A stretch of 41,202 bases of DNA from Candidatus Rokuibacteriota bacterium (GCA_003220495.1 QHSP01000065.1:1-41202), one strand, 5' to 3'; shown: positions 1-10,741, counted from the first letter of the stretch. The notes: a model not told the origin generated them from the letters alone. Made by a program: numbers and translations.

Positions 1-2006
1 AACTGGTATTGCGCGTTGCTGATGCGTCCGCCGAGGCGCACATCCTGGACAGCCTGGAGGTAGAGCGTGGCCCCCGGCACCTGCGCGAGCTTCGGCCGGA
101 GTCGCGTGATGACTTCGTCCGCGGAGATCTTTCGCTCCTCGCGCGGTTTCAGCGAGATGAAGCCACGGCCGGTGTTCGCGGTCGTGCCGCGCCCGCCGCC
201 GCCGCCCGTGAACAGAGTGACGGTGTCCACGGCGGGGTCGGCTTCCAAGATCTCCGCGTAGCGCATCATCTTCTCGTGGATGGCCGCGAACGACACGTCC
301 TGCTGGGCGACGATGTTGGCGGCGAGCCGCCCGTTGTCCTGCTGGGGGAAGAAGCCCTTCGGCACGATATTGAAGAGATGGACGTTCACGGCAAACGTCG
401 CGAGGAAGATGATCATCGTGATCGCGGGGTGCCGCAGCGCGACGGTCAAGCTTCGGTCGTAGGCGCGCGTGATGGCGTCGAAGATCCGCTCGCCCAGGAC
501 CGAAAGCCGCGGGCGGTGGACGGGGTCGTGCGGCCGGAGCAAAAGCGCGCACATCATCGGCGTGGTCGTGAGGGAGATTGCCAGTGAGACCAGCACCGCG
601 ACCGAGAGCACCACCGCGAACTCACGGAAGAGGCGCCCGACGATACCGCCCATGAGCAGAATGGGAATGAACACCGCGACCAGCGAGATGCTCATCGACA
701 GGACGGTGAAGCCGATCTCCTTGGCCCCGGTCAAGGTCGCCTCGAGCACGCCCGCGCCGCGCTCGATGTGGCGCATGACGTTCTCGACGACGACGATGGC
801 ATCGTCGACGACGAAGCCGGTGGCGACGGTCAGCGCCATCAAGGAGAGGTTGTCGATGCTGTAGCCCACCAGGTACATGATCGCGAAGGTGCCGATCAGC
901 GAGACCGGCACCACGATGCCGGGGATGAGGGTCGCGCGGACGTTGCGCAGGAACAGGAAGACGACGAGCACGACCAGGCCGATCGAGATCAGGAGCGCTT
1001 CTTCGACGTTCTTGACTGACGCGCGGATCGTCACGGTCTGATCGAGCACGGGTCTGAGCGAGATCTCCGCCGGCACCAGCGCGCGCAGATACGGCAGCTC
1101 CGCCCGGATCCGGTCGACGGTCTCGATGATGTTCACCCCCGGCTGACGGAAGATGACGAGGACGACCGCGGTCTCGCCGTTGGACACCGCGCCGGCCCGG
1201 AGGTCCTCGACGGCGCCACGCACCTGGGCCACATCGGTGAGATGGACGGGCGCGCCGTTCCGCCACGCGACGATCAACGGCTCGTAGCGTTTGGGGTCGC
1301 GCAGCTGGTCGCTGGCATTGATTTCCCAGGTGAACCGCCCGTCGTCGAGCTGGCCTTTTGGGCGATTCACGTTCGCGGCGGCGAGGGCCTGCCGGACCTC
1401 GTCGAGGCCGATTCCGTAGCGGGCGAGCGCCATCGGATTCAGCTCGACCCGGACCGCCGGGAGGGAGCTGCCGCCGACGAAGATCTGCCCGACGCCGTCC
1501 AGCCGCGCGATCTTCTGCTGCAGAACCGTGGAGGCGAGATCGTACATCCGCCCTTTGTCGACGGCCTTCGAGGTGAGCGCCAGGATCATGATCGGCGCGT
1601 CGGCCGGGTTCGCCTTCCGGTACGTGGGCAGACTCGGCAGGTTCGGCGGCAGCTGGCCGGCCGCCGCCGCGATCGCCGACTGGACGTCGCGCGCGGCGCC
1701 GTTGATGTCGCGCGCCAGGTCGAACTGCAGCGCGATCGTCGTGGCGCCGAGGAAGCTGACGGACGTCATCTCCGCCACGCCGGCGATGCGCCCGAACTGA
1801 CGCTCGAGCGGGGTGGCGACGGCGGACGCCATCGTCTCCGGGCTCGCGCCGGGCAGCCCCGCCACCACGTTGATGGTCGGGAAGTCGACCTGGGGCAGCG
1901 GCGCGACCGGAAGCAGCCGGAACGAGATCACGCCCGCGATGACGAGCGCGATCGTCATCAGCGTCGTCCCGACCGGCCGGCGAACGAACGGACTGGAGAG
2001 GCTCAC
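1..2006 (-). CDS. mdtC: RND multidrug efflux permease, MdtC-like (3' end beyond window)
   Basis: Inner-membrane RND transporter subunit that exports drugs or other amphiphiles using the proton gradient. The frame stays open for 668 codons from a GTG start to the window edge, so roughly the C-terminal third is missing. The N-terminus has the usual first membrane helix after SPFVRRPVG, then the porter domain, and then helices with the proton-relay pair in GFVVDDAIV (Asp-Asp near residue 401). The GTG overlaps the stop of the upstream permease by 4 bp (GTGA), so the two are translationally coupled. The order adaptor, permease, permease matches mdtABC, where the two permeases form a heterotrimer; assignment as the MdtC partner rests on order and similarity. 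Confidence in RND permease is very high, in the exact subunit moderate. Confidence 0.95.
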   Translation of the reverse strand, partial: MSLSSPFVRRPVGTTLMTIALVIAGVISFRLLPVAPLPQVDFPTINVVAGLPGASPETMASAVATPLERQFGRIAGVAEMTSVSFLGATTIALQFDLARDINGAARDVQSAIAAAAGQLPPNLPSLPTYRKANPADAPIMILALTSKAVDKGRMYDLASTVLQQKIARLDGVGQIFVGGSSLPAVRVELNPMALARYGIGLDEVRQALAAANVNRPKGQLDDGRFTWEINASDQLRDPKRYEPLIVAWRNGAPVHLTDVAQVRGAVEDLRAGAVSNGETAVVLVIFRQPGVNIIETVDRIRAELPYLRALVPAEISLRPVLDQTVTIRASVKNVEEALLISIGLVVLVVFLFLRNVRATLIPGIVVPVSLIGTFAIMYLVGYSIDNLSLMALTVATGFVVDDAIVVVENVMRHIERGAGVLEATLTGAKEIGFTVLSMSISLVAVFIPILLMGGIVGRLFREFAVVLSVAVLVSLAISLTTTPMMCALLLRPHDPVHRPRLSVLGERIFDAITRAYDRSLTVALRHPAITMIIFLATFAVNVHLFNIVPKGFFPQQDNGRLAANIVAQQDVSFAAIHEKMMRYAEILEADPAVDTVTLFTGGGGGRGTTANTGRGFISLKPREERKISADEVITRLRPKLAQVPGATLYLQAVQDVRLGGRISNAQYQ

Positions 2007-5000
2007 GGCGCGGTCACCGCTTGGCCGGCGTGACCCCGCTCAGGCACGGCGCGCCGCGAGAGCCGCTCGGCGAGGCGGTCGAACGCCAGATAGATGACCG
2101 GCGTCGTGTACAGCGTGAGCACCTGGCTCACGATGAGCCCGCCGACGATGGCGACGCCGAGGGGCTCGCGGAGCTCGGAGCCCACGCCGTGACCGAACGC
2201 CAGCGGCACGCCGCCGAGCAGCGCCGCCATCGTCGTCATGATGATCGGCCGGAAGCGCAGGAGCGAGGCCTGCTCGATGGCCTCGCGCGCCGGGCGCCCC
2301 TGCGAGCGCTGCGTGTCGAGCGCGAAGTCGATCATCATGATCGCGTTCTTCATGACGATACCGATCAGGAGGATGATCCCGATCAGCGCGATGACGGACA
2401 GGTCGAGGCGCACCAGGAGCAGCGCCAGCAGCGCGCCGAGCCCGGCCGACGGCAAGGTCGACAGGATCGTGATCGGGTGGATCCAGCTCTCGTAGAGGAC
2501 GCCGAGGACGATGTAGACGGTGACGATCGCCGCCAGGATCAAGAACGGCTGGTTGGTCAGCGACGCCTGGAAGGCGCGCGCCGCGCCCTGGAACCCGGTC
2601 TGGATGCTCGGCGGCAGGCCGACCTCGCGCGCGACCTGGTCGATCGACTTCACGGCGGCGCCCAGCGAGACGCCTGGGGCCAGGTTGAAGGAGACCGTCA
2701 CCGCCGGGAACTGACCCTGGTGGCTGATGGCAAGGGCGGTCGCACGCTGCTCGATGGTGGCCAGGGTCGAGAGCGGTACCTGGCCGCCGGCAGCCGAGCG
2801 CAAATAGACGCGGTCCAGGACCGACGGATCCATGCGGAACTCCGGCAACACCTCGAGCACGACGCGATACTGGTTGAGCTGCGTGAAGACGGTCGAGATC
2901 TGGCGCTGCCCGAACGCGTTGTAGAGGGCGTCGACGATCATCTGGGGCGTGATGCCCAGGCGCGAGGCGGTGGCGCGGTCGATCTGCACGCGCGCCTGCA
3001 ACCCCTGATCGAGCTGGTCCGTCGCCACGTCGTGCAGCTCGGGCAGCTCGCGCAGGCGCGCCACGAACTTGGGGGCCCAGGCCCGCAGCTCCTCCTCGTC
3101 GGGGTCCTCCAGGCTGTACTGGAACTGCGTGCGGCTCACGCGATTCTCGACGGTCAGGTCCTGGACCGGCTGGAGATAGAGCGTGATCCCGTCCACCTTC
3201 GCGAGCGCCAGCCGCAGCCGGCTGATCACGTCGCCGACGCTCTCGCCCCGCTCGGCGAGCGGCGTCAACGTGATCTGGATGCGGCCGCTGTTCAACGTCG
3301 TGTTGGTGCCGTCGATGCCGATGAACGACGAGATGCTGGCGACGGCGTGATCTTGCAAGATTTCGCGGCCGAGCGCCTGCTGCCGATCCGTCATCGCGTC
3401 AAACGAGATGTTCTGCGGCGCCTCGGAGATGCCCAGGATGACGCCCGTGTCCTGGATCGGGAACAAGCCCTTCGGCACCTGGACATAGAGCCAGAGCGTC
3501 AGGACCAGGGTGCCGATCGCGACGAGCAAGGTGCCGGTCTGATGCCCGAGCACCCAGCGCAGGGTACGGCCGTAGAAGGCGACCAGGTTGTCGAACTGGC
3601 GCTCGGCGGCGCGCGCGAAGGCGCCGGGCCGGCGCTCGGCCACCGGCTTGAGCAGCTTCGCGCAGAGCATCGGCGTCAGGGTCAGCGACACGACCGCCGA
3701 CACGAGGATGGCCGCGGCGAGCGTGAGCGCGAACTCGCGGAACAGGCGGCCGACGATGTCGCCCATGAAGAGGAGCGGAATCAGCACGGCGATGAGCGAG
3801 ACCGTCAACGACAGGATCGTGAAGCCGATCTGGCCCGAGCCGACGAAGGCGGCCTGCAGCGGCGACTCGCCTTTCTCGATGTAGCGGGTGATGTTCTCGA
3901 TCATCACGACCGCGTCGTCCACGACGAAGCCGGTGGAGATGGTCAGCGCCATCAGCGAGAGGTTGTTGAGGCTGAAGCCGAGCCCGTACATGACCGCGAA
4001 CGTCCCGACGATCGACACCGGCACCGTGATGCCCGGGATGAACGTCGCGGCGGCGCTCCGCAAGAAGACGAAGATGACCAGCACGACGAGGATGACGGCC
4101 AGCATCAGCTCGAACTGGACGTCGTGCACCGAGGCGCGGATGGTCGTGGTGCGGTCGGTCAGCACGGTGACCTGCACCGCCGAGGGGAGCGAGCTCTGGA
4201 GCTGCGGCAGGAGCTGCTTGACCCGGTCGACGACCTCGATGAGGTTGGCGCCGGGCTGCCGCTGGATGTTCACGATGATCGCCGGCTGATCGCCCATCCA
4301 TGCGGCCTGCCGGATGTTCTCGGCGCCGTCGATCACGTCGGCCACGTCCGAGAGCAGGAGCGGCGCGTTGTTGCGATAGGCGATCACGAGCGCCTTGTAC
4401 TGATGGCTCTGGAGGATCTGGTCGTTGGCCGCGATCGTGAACGACTGGAGTGGCCCGTCCAGGCTCCCCTTGGCCTGGTTGACGTTGGCCGCCGCGACGG
4501 CGGCGCGCACTTCCTCCATGGTGAGGCCGTTGGCGGCGAGCCGGGCGGGGTTTACCTGGATTCGCACCGCCGGCTTTTGGCCGCCCGAGAGCGTGACGAG
4601 CCCCACACCCGGAAGCTGAGCGATCTTCTGCACCAGGCGCGTGTCGGCGAGATCCTCGACGGCCGTGAGCGGCAGCGACCGCGATGCGACCCCGAGCGTC
4701 AGCACCGGCGCGTCGGCCGGGTTGACCTTGCTGTACACGGGCGGGTTCGGCAAGTCGCGGGGCAGGAACGTGGTGGCCGCGTTGATGGCCGCCTGCACCT
4801 GCTGCTCGGCGATGTCGATCGACAGCGCAAGATCGAACTGCAGGGTCACGATCGACGATCCGCTCGAGCTGATCGAGGTCATCTGCTTGAGGCCCGGTAG
4901 CTGGCCGAACTGCCGCTCGAGGGGCGCCGTCACACCGGACGCCATGACGTCAGGGCTCGCCCCCGGATAGAAGGTGACGGTCTGGATCGTCGGGTAGTCG

Positions 5001-5119
5001 ACTTGAGGCAGCGCGGCGACGGGTAGCTGCCGGTACGCGACGAAGCCGGCCAGCACGATCGCCGCCGTCAGGAGCGACGTCGCCACGGGCCGGACGATGA
5101 ACTGACGGGAGAGGTTCAC
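2003..5119 (-). CDS. mdtB: RND multidrug efflux permease, MdtB-like
   Basis: Full-length 1038-residue RND permease, the normal family size. It starts with an N-terminal cytoplasmic amphipathic segment ([12 protein letters not shown]) and helix one, and has two large periplasmic porter/docking halves and twelve predicted helices. The proton-relay motif [13 protein letters not shown] is near residue 402. It shares 4-bp overlaps (ATGA with the adaptor, GTGA with the second permease) on both sides, showing a tightly coupled three-gene operon. By family knowledge it would assemble with the adaptor and an outer-membrane TolC-type channel; no such channel gene is in the window, though one could lie past the left edge. 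Substrate cannot be read from the sequence. Confidence 0.96.
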   Translation of the reverse strand: MNLSRQFIVRPVATSLLTAAIVLAGFVAYRQLPVAALPQVDYPTIQTVTFYPGASPDVMASGVTAPLERQFGQLPGLKQMTSISSSGSSIVTLQFDLALSIDIAEQQVQAAINAATTFLPRDLPNPPVYSKVNPADAPVLTLGVASRSLPLTAVEDLADTRLVQKIAQLPGVGLVTLSGGQKPAVRIQVNPARLAANGLTMEEVRAAVAAANVNQAKGSLDGPLQSFTIAANDQILQSHQYKALVIAYRNNAPLLLSDVADVIDGAENIRQAAWMGDQPAIIVNIQRQPGANLIEVVDRVKQLLPQLQSSLPSAVQVTVLTDRTTTIRASVHDVQFELMLAVILVVLVIFVFLRSAAATFIPGITVPVSIVGTFAVMYGLGFSLNNLSLMALTISTGFVVDDAVVMIENITRYIEKGESPLQAAFVGSGQIGFTILSLTVSLIAVLIPLLFMGDIVGRLFREFALTLAAAILVSAVVSLTLTPMLCAKLLKPVAERRPGAFARAAERQFDNLVAFYGRTLRWVLGHQTGTLLVAIGTLVLTLWLYVQVPKGLFPIQDTGVILGISEAPQNISFDAMTDRQQALGREILQDHAVASISSFIGIDGTNTTLNSGRIQITLTPLAERGESVGDVISRLRLALAKVDGITLYLQPVQDLTVENRVSRTQFQYSLEDPDEEELRAWAPKFVARLRELPELHDVATDQLDQGLQARVQIDRATASRLGITPQMIVDALYNAFGQRQISTVFTQLNQYRVVLEVLPEFRMDPSVLDRVYLRSAAGGQVPLSTLATIEQRATALAISHQGQFPAVTVSFNLAPGVSLGAAVKSIDQVAREVGLPPSIQTGFQGAARAFQASLTNQPFLILAAIVTVYIVLGVLYESWIHPITILSTLPSAGLGALLALLLVRLDLSVIALIGIILLIGIVMKNAIMMIDFALDTQRSQGRPAREAIEQASLLRFRPIIMTTMAALLGGVPLAFGHGVGSELREPLGVAIVGGLIVSQVLTLYTTPVIYLAFDRLAERLSRRAVPERGHAGQAVTAP

Positions 5120-6396
5120 GCTCCCGGCCGGGGAGTGCGCGGCGGCGCGTTCGGCGCGCCCGCGGGGCCAGGCGCGCTCGGCGCGCCGGCGGGCGCCGCC
5201 TTGCGTACGGTCGGCTCGACGCGCGCACCGTCCTGAACCTTCTCCGTGCCGTCCACGACGAGGGCCTCGCTGTCCGTGAGGCCCGAGCTAACCGAGATGA
5301 TCGCGCCTTCGCTCGGGCCCAGCTGCACGCGGCGCATCTGCACGACCTTGTCGGGCTTGACCACGTAGACGTACGCCCCCTGCGGACCGCGCTGGATCGC
5401 CTCCGCGGGCGCCAGGACCGCGTCGTGCAGCACGTCGATCAACACCCGGGCGTTCACGAACTGGTTCGGGTAGAGCGCGCCATCCATGTTGCCGTACGCG
5501 GCCTTCAGCCGCACGGTCCCGGTTGCCGGATCGATCTGGTTGTCGATTGCCACCAGCGTGCCCGTCGCGATCTTCGTTCGTCCCTCACGATCGAACGCGT
5601 CGACGGGGACCTTGGCGCCCGAGCGGTAGCGCCGCAGGATCGGTTGCAGGCTGTCCTCGGGCACGCTGAACACGAGCGCGATCGGCTCGAGCTGCGTGAT
5701 GACGACGAGGCCGCCCGTGTCGGATGCCTTGACGACATTGCCCGGATCGACCAGCCGCAGTCCGACCCGGCCGGTGATCGGCGCCGTGATCCGGCAGTAG
5801 GTGAGCTGCAGCTTGATCGCGTCGATCAGTCCCGTGTTCACCTTGATCGACGCTTCGGCCTGGTTGACGACCATCTGCTGGGTGTCCAGCTGCTGTCGGG
5901 CGATCATTTCCTGCTGCGCCAGCCGCTGATAGCGCTCGAGATCGAGGCGCGCGTTCGCGAGGTTGGCCTGGTCCCGCGCGAGCTGCCCCTCGGCCTGCAC
6001 GAGCTGGGCCTGGAAGGGGCGGGGGTCGATCTCGGCCAAGAGCTCGCCGGCGTGGACGACCTGGCCCTCCGTGAAGTGCGTCGTCATCAGCTGGCCGTCG
6101 ACGCGGCTCTTCACCGTGACGGTGTTGAGCGGGGTGACGGAGCCGAGCGCCGTGAGGTAGACGCTCAGGTCGCCGGTGCGGGCCGGCGCGACGACCACCG
6201 GGACAGCTCGCGCCGGCTGTCCGACACCAGCACCGGGCGCCTTCGCCGGCAGCTGCGTCATGGCCTGACGACCGTAGGCGATCCAGGCGCCTACCACGAG
6301 GAGGCACGCGAGACCCACGAGGATGACGAAAATGCGACCGCGGCCGCGAGCCGGACGTACGCGACCTTCCGGAATTGCTTCGCTTTCTCCCTGCAC
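5116..6396 (-). CDS. mdtA: RND efflux periplasmic adaptor, MdtA-like
   Basis: Membrane-fusion protein that links the RND pump to an outer-membrane channel. A single N-terminal anchor helix ([20 protein letters not shown]) is followed by a Pro/Ala-rich linker, a barrel-sandwich (lipoyl-like) half with [10 protein letters not shown], a long alpha-helical hairpin ([19 protein letters not shown]), the second half with [13 protein letters not shown], a beta-barrel region and a Pro-rich tail. The match to E. coli MdtA is visible in several blocks, including [10 protein letters not shown] and PNQFVNARV. The frame is open to an ATG at 6447, but that codon has no ribosome site; a GTG at 6396 has GAGGGGG five bases upstream and places the anchor near the N-terminus, so it was chosen (426 residues). 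First gene of the efflux operon, divergent from the gene at 6502. Confidence 0.93.
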   Translation of the reverse strand: MQGESEAIPEGRVRPARGRGRIFVILVGLACLLVVGAWIAYGRQAMTQLPAKAPGAGVGQPARAVPVVVAPARTGDLSVYLTALGSVTPLNTVTVKSRVDGQLMTTHFTEGQVVHAGELLAEIDPRPFQAQLVQAEGQLARDQANLANARLDLERYQRLAQQEMIARQQLDTQQMVVNQAEASIKVNTGLIDAIKLQLTYCRITAPITGRVGLRLVDPGNVVKASDTGGLVVITQLEPIALVFSVPEDSLQPILRRYRSGAKVPVDAFDREGRTKIATGTLVAIDNQIDPATGTVRLKAAYGNMDGALYPNQFVNARVLIDVLHDAVLAPAEAIQRGPQGAYVYVVKPDKVVQMRRVQLGPSEGAIISVSSGLTDSEALVVDGTEKVQDGARVEPTVRKAAPAGAPSAPGPAGAPNAPPRTPRPGA

Positions 6397-6482
6397 CCGG
6401 GCCCCCTCATCATGCCTGCCGGCCGTTCCCGCGTCGCGAGCCAGCATACCGCGGAACCCACGGACATGCGCAGCACTCGAGG

Positions 6483-6493
6483 TAGGGTATGCT
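6483..6493 (+). promoter_or_regulatory. Probable -10 region (TAGGGTATGCT) just before a start codon
   Basis: Two overlapping -10-like hexamers, TAGGGT (6483-6488) and TATGCT (6488-6493), end only 8 nt before the ATG at 6502, and no Shine-Dalgarno sequence is present. This fits a leaderless or nearly leaderless transcript. No good -35 box is seen. Confidence 0.35.
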
Positions 6494-6501
6494 TCGTAGC
6501 C

Positions 6502-7686
6502 ATGCGTCTATCCCGACTACCTTTGGCGCTCACCATGCTGGTCTCGATGGCGGTACCGGCCGCGGCCGATCATCCTAGATCAGCCGACGAGGTCCTCGCC
6601 GAGGTTCGCCGAGCGACCGAGCAGTACCGCGATATCGCCCGCGCCCGCGCCGACGGATTCGTGCAGGTCAGCGGCATGGAGGCGCGTCACGGCTATCACT
6701 TCATGAACATCAAGGCCCCCGTGCTCACGGCCGCGGGCATGGCCGCCAGCACGCTCGATCTCGCCCGGCCGCCGATGCTGCTGTATGTCGAGCGCGACGG
6801 CGTCTGGCGGCTGGCCGGCGTGGAATACGCGCTGGCGGCGCCGCCACGGCCGAATCCGCTGCCCGGCGCCGAGTGGCATCAGCACGAAGCCTCCTGTCAC
6901 TACCGCGACTATCGGGAGGCGCCCGCGCCGCGGGCGGCCGACTGCCCCACGAAGCACCCGGAGAGCAACGAGCCCTTCGTGCTGTGGCATCCGGCGTTCG
7001 CCGTCGCCCACGTGTGGGCCTGGATCCCGAGCCCCGATGGCCCGTTCTCCGAGGAGAACCGTGCGCTGGCGCCGTACGGCGGGATGCCGCGCGCTCCGGG
7101 CCATCCGCACCCGCGCAGCGAGACCGAGCTGGCGTACTCGCAGGTCACGCATCGCGTAGCCGGCGGGGTGCTGCTCCTCGTGGCGGTGCTCACCGCCTGG
7201 GAGGCGTGGCGTCCGCGGCGCTTCCCCTGGTCGGCGCTTTCGTCGACGGTCTTCGTTCTCTTCGGCCTCTACCTGATTCCAACGTCGGACCCGGAGTCGT
7301 GGCCGTGGGGGCCGGGGACCTTCATGGAGATCTTCACCGACCCGCTCGTCTTACAGCACAAGCTCCTGGCTTTGGTCCCGCTCACGTACGGCGTGATCGG
7401 CGCGCTGCGCAGCGCCGGCGTCCTGGCGCGCTCCTACTGGTACGCGGTGGTCCCGACCCTCGCGATCCTCGCCGGCGCTTCACTGTTCGTGCACTTCCAC
7501 GACGGCCGCTTTCACGTCGACGCGATCTACTTGCAGCACGCCGCGATGGGGCTGACGTCGATCGCCGCCGGCGCCCTGATCTTCGCAGGCCGGCGCACGG
7601 TTGGCGGCGAGATGCTGATCCGCTGGGGCTGGCCCGGGTTCATCGGCGCGATGGGGCTCATCCTGCTCTTTTACGTGGAGCACTGA
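6502..7686 (+). CDS. Exported-domain membrane protein, CopD-like C-terminus, function unknown
   Basis: Residues 1-22 form a signal peptide (ending VPAAADH). Residues about 23-210 are a soluble, probably periplasmic domain rich in His, Trp and Pro, with an [12 protein letters not shown] stretch and two cysteines (C in SCHYR and DCPTKHP) that could bind metal. The C-terminal part (about 215-394) has around six hydrophobic helices, with a His-containing helix [13 protein letters not shown] and [12 protein letters not shown], resembling CopD/cytochrome-b561-like membrane domains. The gene sits 39 bp ahead of a sulfite oxidase and its cytochrome on the same strand, so a role in metal handling or electron transfer near that pair is possible but inferred. 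No ribosome site; the start was chosen because it begins the signal peptide. I do not recognise a named family. Confidence 0.8.
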   Translation: MRLSRLPLALTMLVSMAVPAAADHPRSADEVLAEVRRATEQYRDIARARADGFVQVSGMEARHGYHFMNIKAPVLTAAGMAASTLDLARPPMLLYVERDGVWRLAGVEYALAAPPRPNPLPGAEWHQHEASCHYRDYREAPAPRAADCPTKHPESNEPFVLWHPAFAVAHVWAWIPSPDGPFSEENRALAPYGGMPRAPGHPHPRSETELAYSQVTHRVAGGVLLLVAVLTAWEAWRPRRFPWSALSSTVFVLFGLYLIPTSDPESWPWGPGTFMEIFTDPLVLQHKLLALVPLTYGVIGALRSAGVLARSYWYAVVPTLAILAGASLFVHFHDGRFHVDAIYLQHAAMGLTSIAAGALIFAGRRTVGGEMLIRWGWPGFIGAMGLILLFYVEH

Positions 7687-7725
7687 GCCGACCCGAGCGT
7701 GGCGGGCGAGCAGGAGGTATCGGCG

Positions 7726-8943
7726 ATGAGCGATCTCTCACGTCGTGACGCCGCGAAGCGCATCGTTCGCTTCGGCGCGCTCCTGGCCGCCGGCGGTCTC
7801 GCCGGGCCACGGGCGTCCGCGCTCGCACAGGACGATCCAGTTCTCGCGGGGCGGCCCCTGGTTCGTTACCCCGAGAAGACCGATCTGATCTTGTTGACGT
7901 CGCGGCCGCCGCAGCTCGAGACACCGATGAAGTACTTCGACCGCGCGATCACCCCGAACGAGGCGTTCTTTGTCCGCTACCATGTGTTCCCGATACCGCT
8001 CGAAGTCGACCTGGCCACCTGGCGTCTGCGGATCACCGGACGCGTGGACCGCCCGCTCGAGCTCTCGCTCGACGATCTGAAGACCAGATTTCCCCGCGCG
8101 GCGGTGACCGCGGTCAACCAGTGCTCGGGCAACAGCCGCGGACGCTTCACGCCGCGCGTGCTGGGCGGGCAGTGGGGCGACGGCGCGATGGGCAACGCCG
8201 AGTGGGTGGGCGCGCGCCTCAAGGACATTCTCACCGCGGCCGGGGTTCGCCAGGGCGCGGTCCAGGCGACGTTCGACGGCCTCGACAAGCCGGCCTTCCC
8301 GTCCGTGCCCGACTTCGTCAAGAGCCTCGACATCGCGCGGATCATGGAGGACCAGGACATCCTGGTCGCGTACCAGATGAACGGCGCCCCGCTCCCGATG
8401 CTGAACGGCTACCCGGCGCGTCTCGTCGTCCCCGGCTGGTACGCGACGTACTGGGTCAAGAACCTGTCCGAGATCGCGGTGATCGATCACGTGTTCGAGA
8501 AGTTCTGGATGAAGCCGGGCTACCGCATTCCGGACAACCCCTGCGGCTGCGTATCGCCGGGCACGGCACCGGCGCGCACCGTGCCCATCAATCGCATGAC
8601 GGCGCGCTCGTTCATCGCCTCGCCGGTTCCGGGCACCCGTCTGCCCGTCGGCCGGCCCGTCACGCTCAAGGGCATCGCCTTCGACGGCGGCTACGGCATC
8701 CAGGAGGTGCAGGTTTCGTCGGATGGCGGCGCCACGTGGCGGCGCGCGGACCTCGGCGGCGATCTCGGCCGCTACTCGTTCCGCGAGTGGGCCTCCACCT
8801 GGACGCCGGCCCAGACGGGGCCGGCGCGCATCATGGTGCGCGCGCTCAACCGGATCGGCGAGTCGCAGGGCCGCGAGCCGCTCTGGAATCCCGCGGGCTA
8901 CCTTCGCAACGTGATCGAGCACATCGACCTGCAGGTCGGGTAG
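7726..8943 (+). CDS. sorA: Sulfite oxidase family molybdenum enzyme, SorA-like, Tat-exported
   Basis: Periplasmic molybdopterin enzyme expected to oxidise sulfite to sulfate and pass electrons to a c-type cytochrome. The N-terminus is a twin-arginine signal (LSRRDAAKRIVRFGALLAAG, cut near ASALA). The catalytic domain follows, with Cys133 in VNQCSGNSRG as the molybdenum ligand, and the C-terminal dimerisation (Mo-co) domain has VTLKGIAFDGGYGIQEVQVS. At 405 residues it matches SorA length. The ATG at 7726 has GGAGG nine bases upstream; an in-frame GTG at 7699 is less likely. The cytochrome gene follows after 9 bp, the classic sorAB order. Related oxidoreductases of the same fold act on other substrates, so sulfite is inferred from the gene pair. 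Confidence 0.9.
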   Translation: MSDLSRRDAAKRIVRFGALLAAGGLAGPRASALAQDDPVLAGRPLVRYPEKTDLILLTSRPPQLETPMKYFDRAITPNEAFFVRYHVFPIPLEVDLATWRLRITGRVDRPLELSLDDLKTRFPRAAVTAVNQCSGNSRGRFTPRVLGGQWGDGAMGNAEWVGARLKDILTAAGVRQGAVQATFDGLDKPAFPSVPDFVKSLDIARIMEDQDILVAYQMNGAPLPMLNGYPARLVVPGWYATYWVKNLSEIAVIDHVFEKFWMKPGYRIPDNPCGCVSPGTAPARTVPINRMTARSFIASPVPGTRLPVGRPVTLKGIAFDGGYGIQEVQVSSDGGATWRRADLGGDLGRYSFREWASTWTPAQTGPARIMVRALNRIGESQGREPLWNPAGYLRNVIEHIDLQVG

Positions 8944-8952
8944 GAGGCCGCC

Positions 8953-9264
8953 GTGCGACGCCTTCTGGGGCCGGCCGGCCTCCTCCTCGCGCTCGCCACG
9001 TCCGTGGCTGCCGCGGCGGACAAGACGATCCCGATGCCGCCCGACCACGCCTACGCGACGCTCAAGCCCGGGCCGGGCGTCGAGGTCACGCGACAGCAGT
9101 GCGTGTCCTGCCACTCGACCGACTACATCGTGATGCAGCCGCGCGGTGACGCGAAGCAGTGGGACGGCGTCGTGACCAAGATGATCAAGGTCTTCGGCGC
9201 GCCCGTGAACGACCAGGACGCGAAGACCATCGTGGAGTACCTGGCGACGCAGTACGGCAACTAG
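8953..9264 (+). CDS. sorB: Monohaem c-type cytochrome subunit, SorB-like
   Basis: Small exported cytochrome of 103 residues: a signal peptide (RRLLGPAGLLLALATSVAAA), then one haem-binding CVSCH motif (Cys50, Cys53, His54) and several methionines that could be the sixth ligand. It starts at GTG with AGGAGG (8942-8947) overlapping the stop of the sulfite oxidase gene, so both are translated together. By analogy with SorAB it takes electrons from the molybdenum subunit and feeds them to the respiratory chain. It ends convergent to the lipase gene. Confidence 0.9.
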   Translation: MRRLLGPAGLLLALATSVAAAADKTIPMPPDHAYATLKPGPGVEVTRQQCVSCHSTDYIVMQPRGDAKQWDGVVTKMIKVFGAPVNDQDAKTIVEYLATQYGN

Positions 9265-9302
9265 ACGCGATCGAGCTCCGACGGCGTCACGTCGTCCCAC
9301 GG

Positions 9303-9352
9303 CGAGGCGGTCGCCTCGTAGCGTTGACGACGCCGGCCGCCGATGCGCGGCC
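9303..9352. terminator. Two GC hairpins between convergent genes (possible bidirectional terminator)
   Basis: The 100-bp gap between two converging genes holds a CGAGGCG/CGCCTCG inverted repeat (9303-9318) and a GGCCGC/GCGGCC repeat with a 6-nt loop (9335-9352). Neither is followed by a T-run, so a standard intrinsic terminator is not shown; position is the main argument. Confidence 0.3.
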
Positions 9353-9364
9353 GTCGGCGCCGGC

Positions 9365-10384
9365 TCAGCCGCTCGAGCGCGCGCGATAGGTCTCGAACAG
9401 GGCGTCGAGGATGGTGCGCTCTCGCGCAAAGATCTCGAACGTGCGCGTCGCCATCTGGTGTGCGCCCCGGACCAGCCGCGCGCGCTCGATGGCCGTGGAG
9501 CCGACCGGCGAATCGCCATCGCAGGGAGCGATCAGCGCGACGTTCACACCGTCGACGGCCTCGTCGCCGGTGGCCAGGCGTCGGCTGCGGTTGACTGCCT
9601 CGTGCATGGAAGCGAAGGCGCGCATCAACGCGGGATAGCGGCGGCCCATCCTGATATAGAAGAGGCTCCGCTCCCAGAGGGCCGGCCGCGCCATCGGCGA
9701 ATCGCAACGGCTGCTCGCCAGCACCAGGATGTGGGTGCAGCCGTTTTCGATCGCTCGCGCGATCGGGAGAGAGTCGGACACGCCGCCATCGACGTACTCC
9801 CGCCCGTCCAGCGTGATCCGTCGGTTGTACAGGACGGGAAGCGCGCTCGAGGCCTTGAGCAGCAGCGGAACCGGCTCCGGCCGTGCCCGCACGTCGAGCA
9901 GCTCGTTCAGGCCGGATCGCGCGTCGGTGACCGACAACAGGAACCGGACGCGCGAGGCTCGAATCGCCACGTCGTCGAGCGGCTTGTGCAGCGAGATGAC
10001 GCGGTCGTACGCGTAGTCGACGTCGACGATCTTGAGCAGCCGCCACGGGTTGATGAAGCGGCGGTTGGCGATGTCGTCGAAGTAGATGGTCATGCCGAGC
10101 TTGCCCTGCCCGGAGAGAAAGTACGCGGCGTTCACGGCCCCGGCGGAGGTCGCATAGATCTCGTCGAACACCTCGCGAAAGCCGAGGAGATCGAGCGCGA
10201 GGAGGCTTCCGGCGGAGACGACGCCCCGCATCCCGCCTCCCTCGATGATCAGCGCAAGCTTGCGTGATCGGTCCGGCTGAGGGCCGGCTGCCGACGAAGC
10301 GCGTTCCAGGATGAGATCGATGACTCTTCTCGGGTGTGTCCCGAAGAGCCCGGCATCCGGCAGCGTGCCGGCCGAACGGCTCAT
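9365..10384 (-). CDS. Patatin-like phospholipase
   Basis: Serine acyl hydrolase of the patatin/RssA type. The oxyanion motif is EGGGMRG (residues 49-54), the nucleophile is Ser80 in YATSAGAV, and the catalytic Asp is D199 in EYVDGGVSD. The nucleophile elbow reads ATSAG where the common form is GxSxG, so the first Gly is Ala. There is no signal peptide, so it is probably cytoplasmic or membrane-associated. The frame is open further upstream to 10591, but that extension overlaps a better small gene and has no family similarity, so the ATG at 10384 was chosen (339 residues); it lacks an obvious ribosome site. It is last in a short minus-strand cluster with two tiny genes. Confidence 0.87.
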   Translation of the reverse strand: MSRSAGTLPDAGLFGTHPRRVIDLILERASSAAGPQPDRSRKLALIIEGGGMRGVVSAGSLLALDLLGFREVFDEIYATSAGAVNAAYFLSGQGKLGMTIYFDDIANRRFINPWRLLKIVDVDYAYDRVISLHKPLDDVAIRASRVRFLLSVTDARSGLNELLDVRARPEPVPLLLKASSALPVLYNRRITLDGREYVDGGVSDSLPIARAIENGCTHILVLASSRCDSPMARPALWERSLFYIRMGRRYPALMRAFASMHEAVNRSRRLATGDEAVDGVNVALIAPCDGDSPVGSTAIERARLVRGAHQMATRTFEIFARERTILDALFETYRARSSG

Positions 10385-10398
10385 CGCGGAGGCGGATT

Positions 10399-10566
10399 TC
10401 AGCGGCTGTCGAGCGGCACGCGCTCGAGCTTGAAGCCGCGCTCGGCCAGGAGCGGCGTGGGGATACGGACGGACGGGGGGCACGTGGGCTCGGCCGGCGA
10501 TCCGGGAACGTAGAACACGAGTAGAAGGACGACCACGAGAACGCTCACACGGGCCGGTCGGGGCAA
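10399..10566 (-). CDS. Small secreted or anchored protein, unknown
   Basis: A 55-residue frame starting at TTG, with GGAGG six bases upstream. It has a basic N-terminus (PRPAR), a strongly hydrophobic segment (VSVLVVVLLLVFYVPG) and a short polar tail with one Cys. It ends 14 bp before the patatin start, so co-transcription is likely. The good ribosome site and the clear hydrophobic-to-polar layout argue that it is real; I recognise no family. It could equally be a leader region without a product. Confidence 0.5.
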   Translation of the reverse strand: MPRPARVSVLVVVLLLVFYVPGSPAEPTCPPSVRIPTPLLAERGFKLERVPLDSR

Positions 10567-10600
10567 GACGCACCTCCGAGGCCACGAGCATATACCGCCG

Positions 10601-10741
10601 TTACCGCAGCGCGTTCCTCGAAAATAGCCAGGCGAGAATGGCCGCCCACGGCGACAGGAGGCTGATCAGGAGCGCGGCTTCCCAGGCGACCCGTGCGCAT
10701 CGCTTCCGCATGCGCGCGCCGTGAATCCTCTGCGTGTCCAT
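10601..10741 (-). CDS. Tiny single-helix membrane protein, unknown
   Basis: A 46-residue frame from ATG, preceded by AGGAAG about ten bases upstream. A basic N-terminal half (RIHGARMRKRCAR) is followed by one hydrophobic helix (AALLISLLSPWAAILAWLF) and a short basic end, as in many small membrane proteins with the N-terminus inside. It lies 34 bp ahead of the next small gene and points toward the lipase. Support is compositional only. Confidence 0.4.
   Translation of the reverse strand: MDTQRIHGARMRKRCARVAWEAALLISLLSPWAAILAWLFSRNALR

Noticed and set aside
2021-4900. Open plus-strand frame of 959 codons opposite the RND permease
   Set aside because: Composition is Arg/Asp/His-rich with no domain, and the antisense frame encodes a perfect RND permease. 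Typical shadow in GC-rich DNA. Similar shadows at 5425-6500, 7738-9519, 13070-14686 and 21779-23809 were dropped for the same reason.
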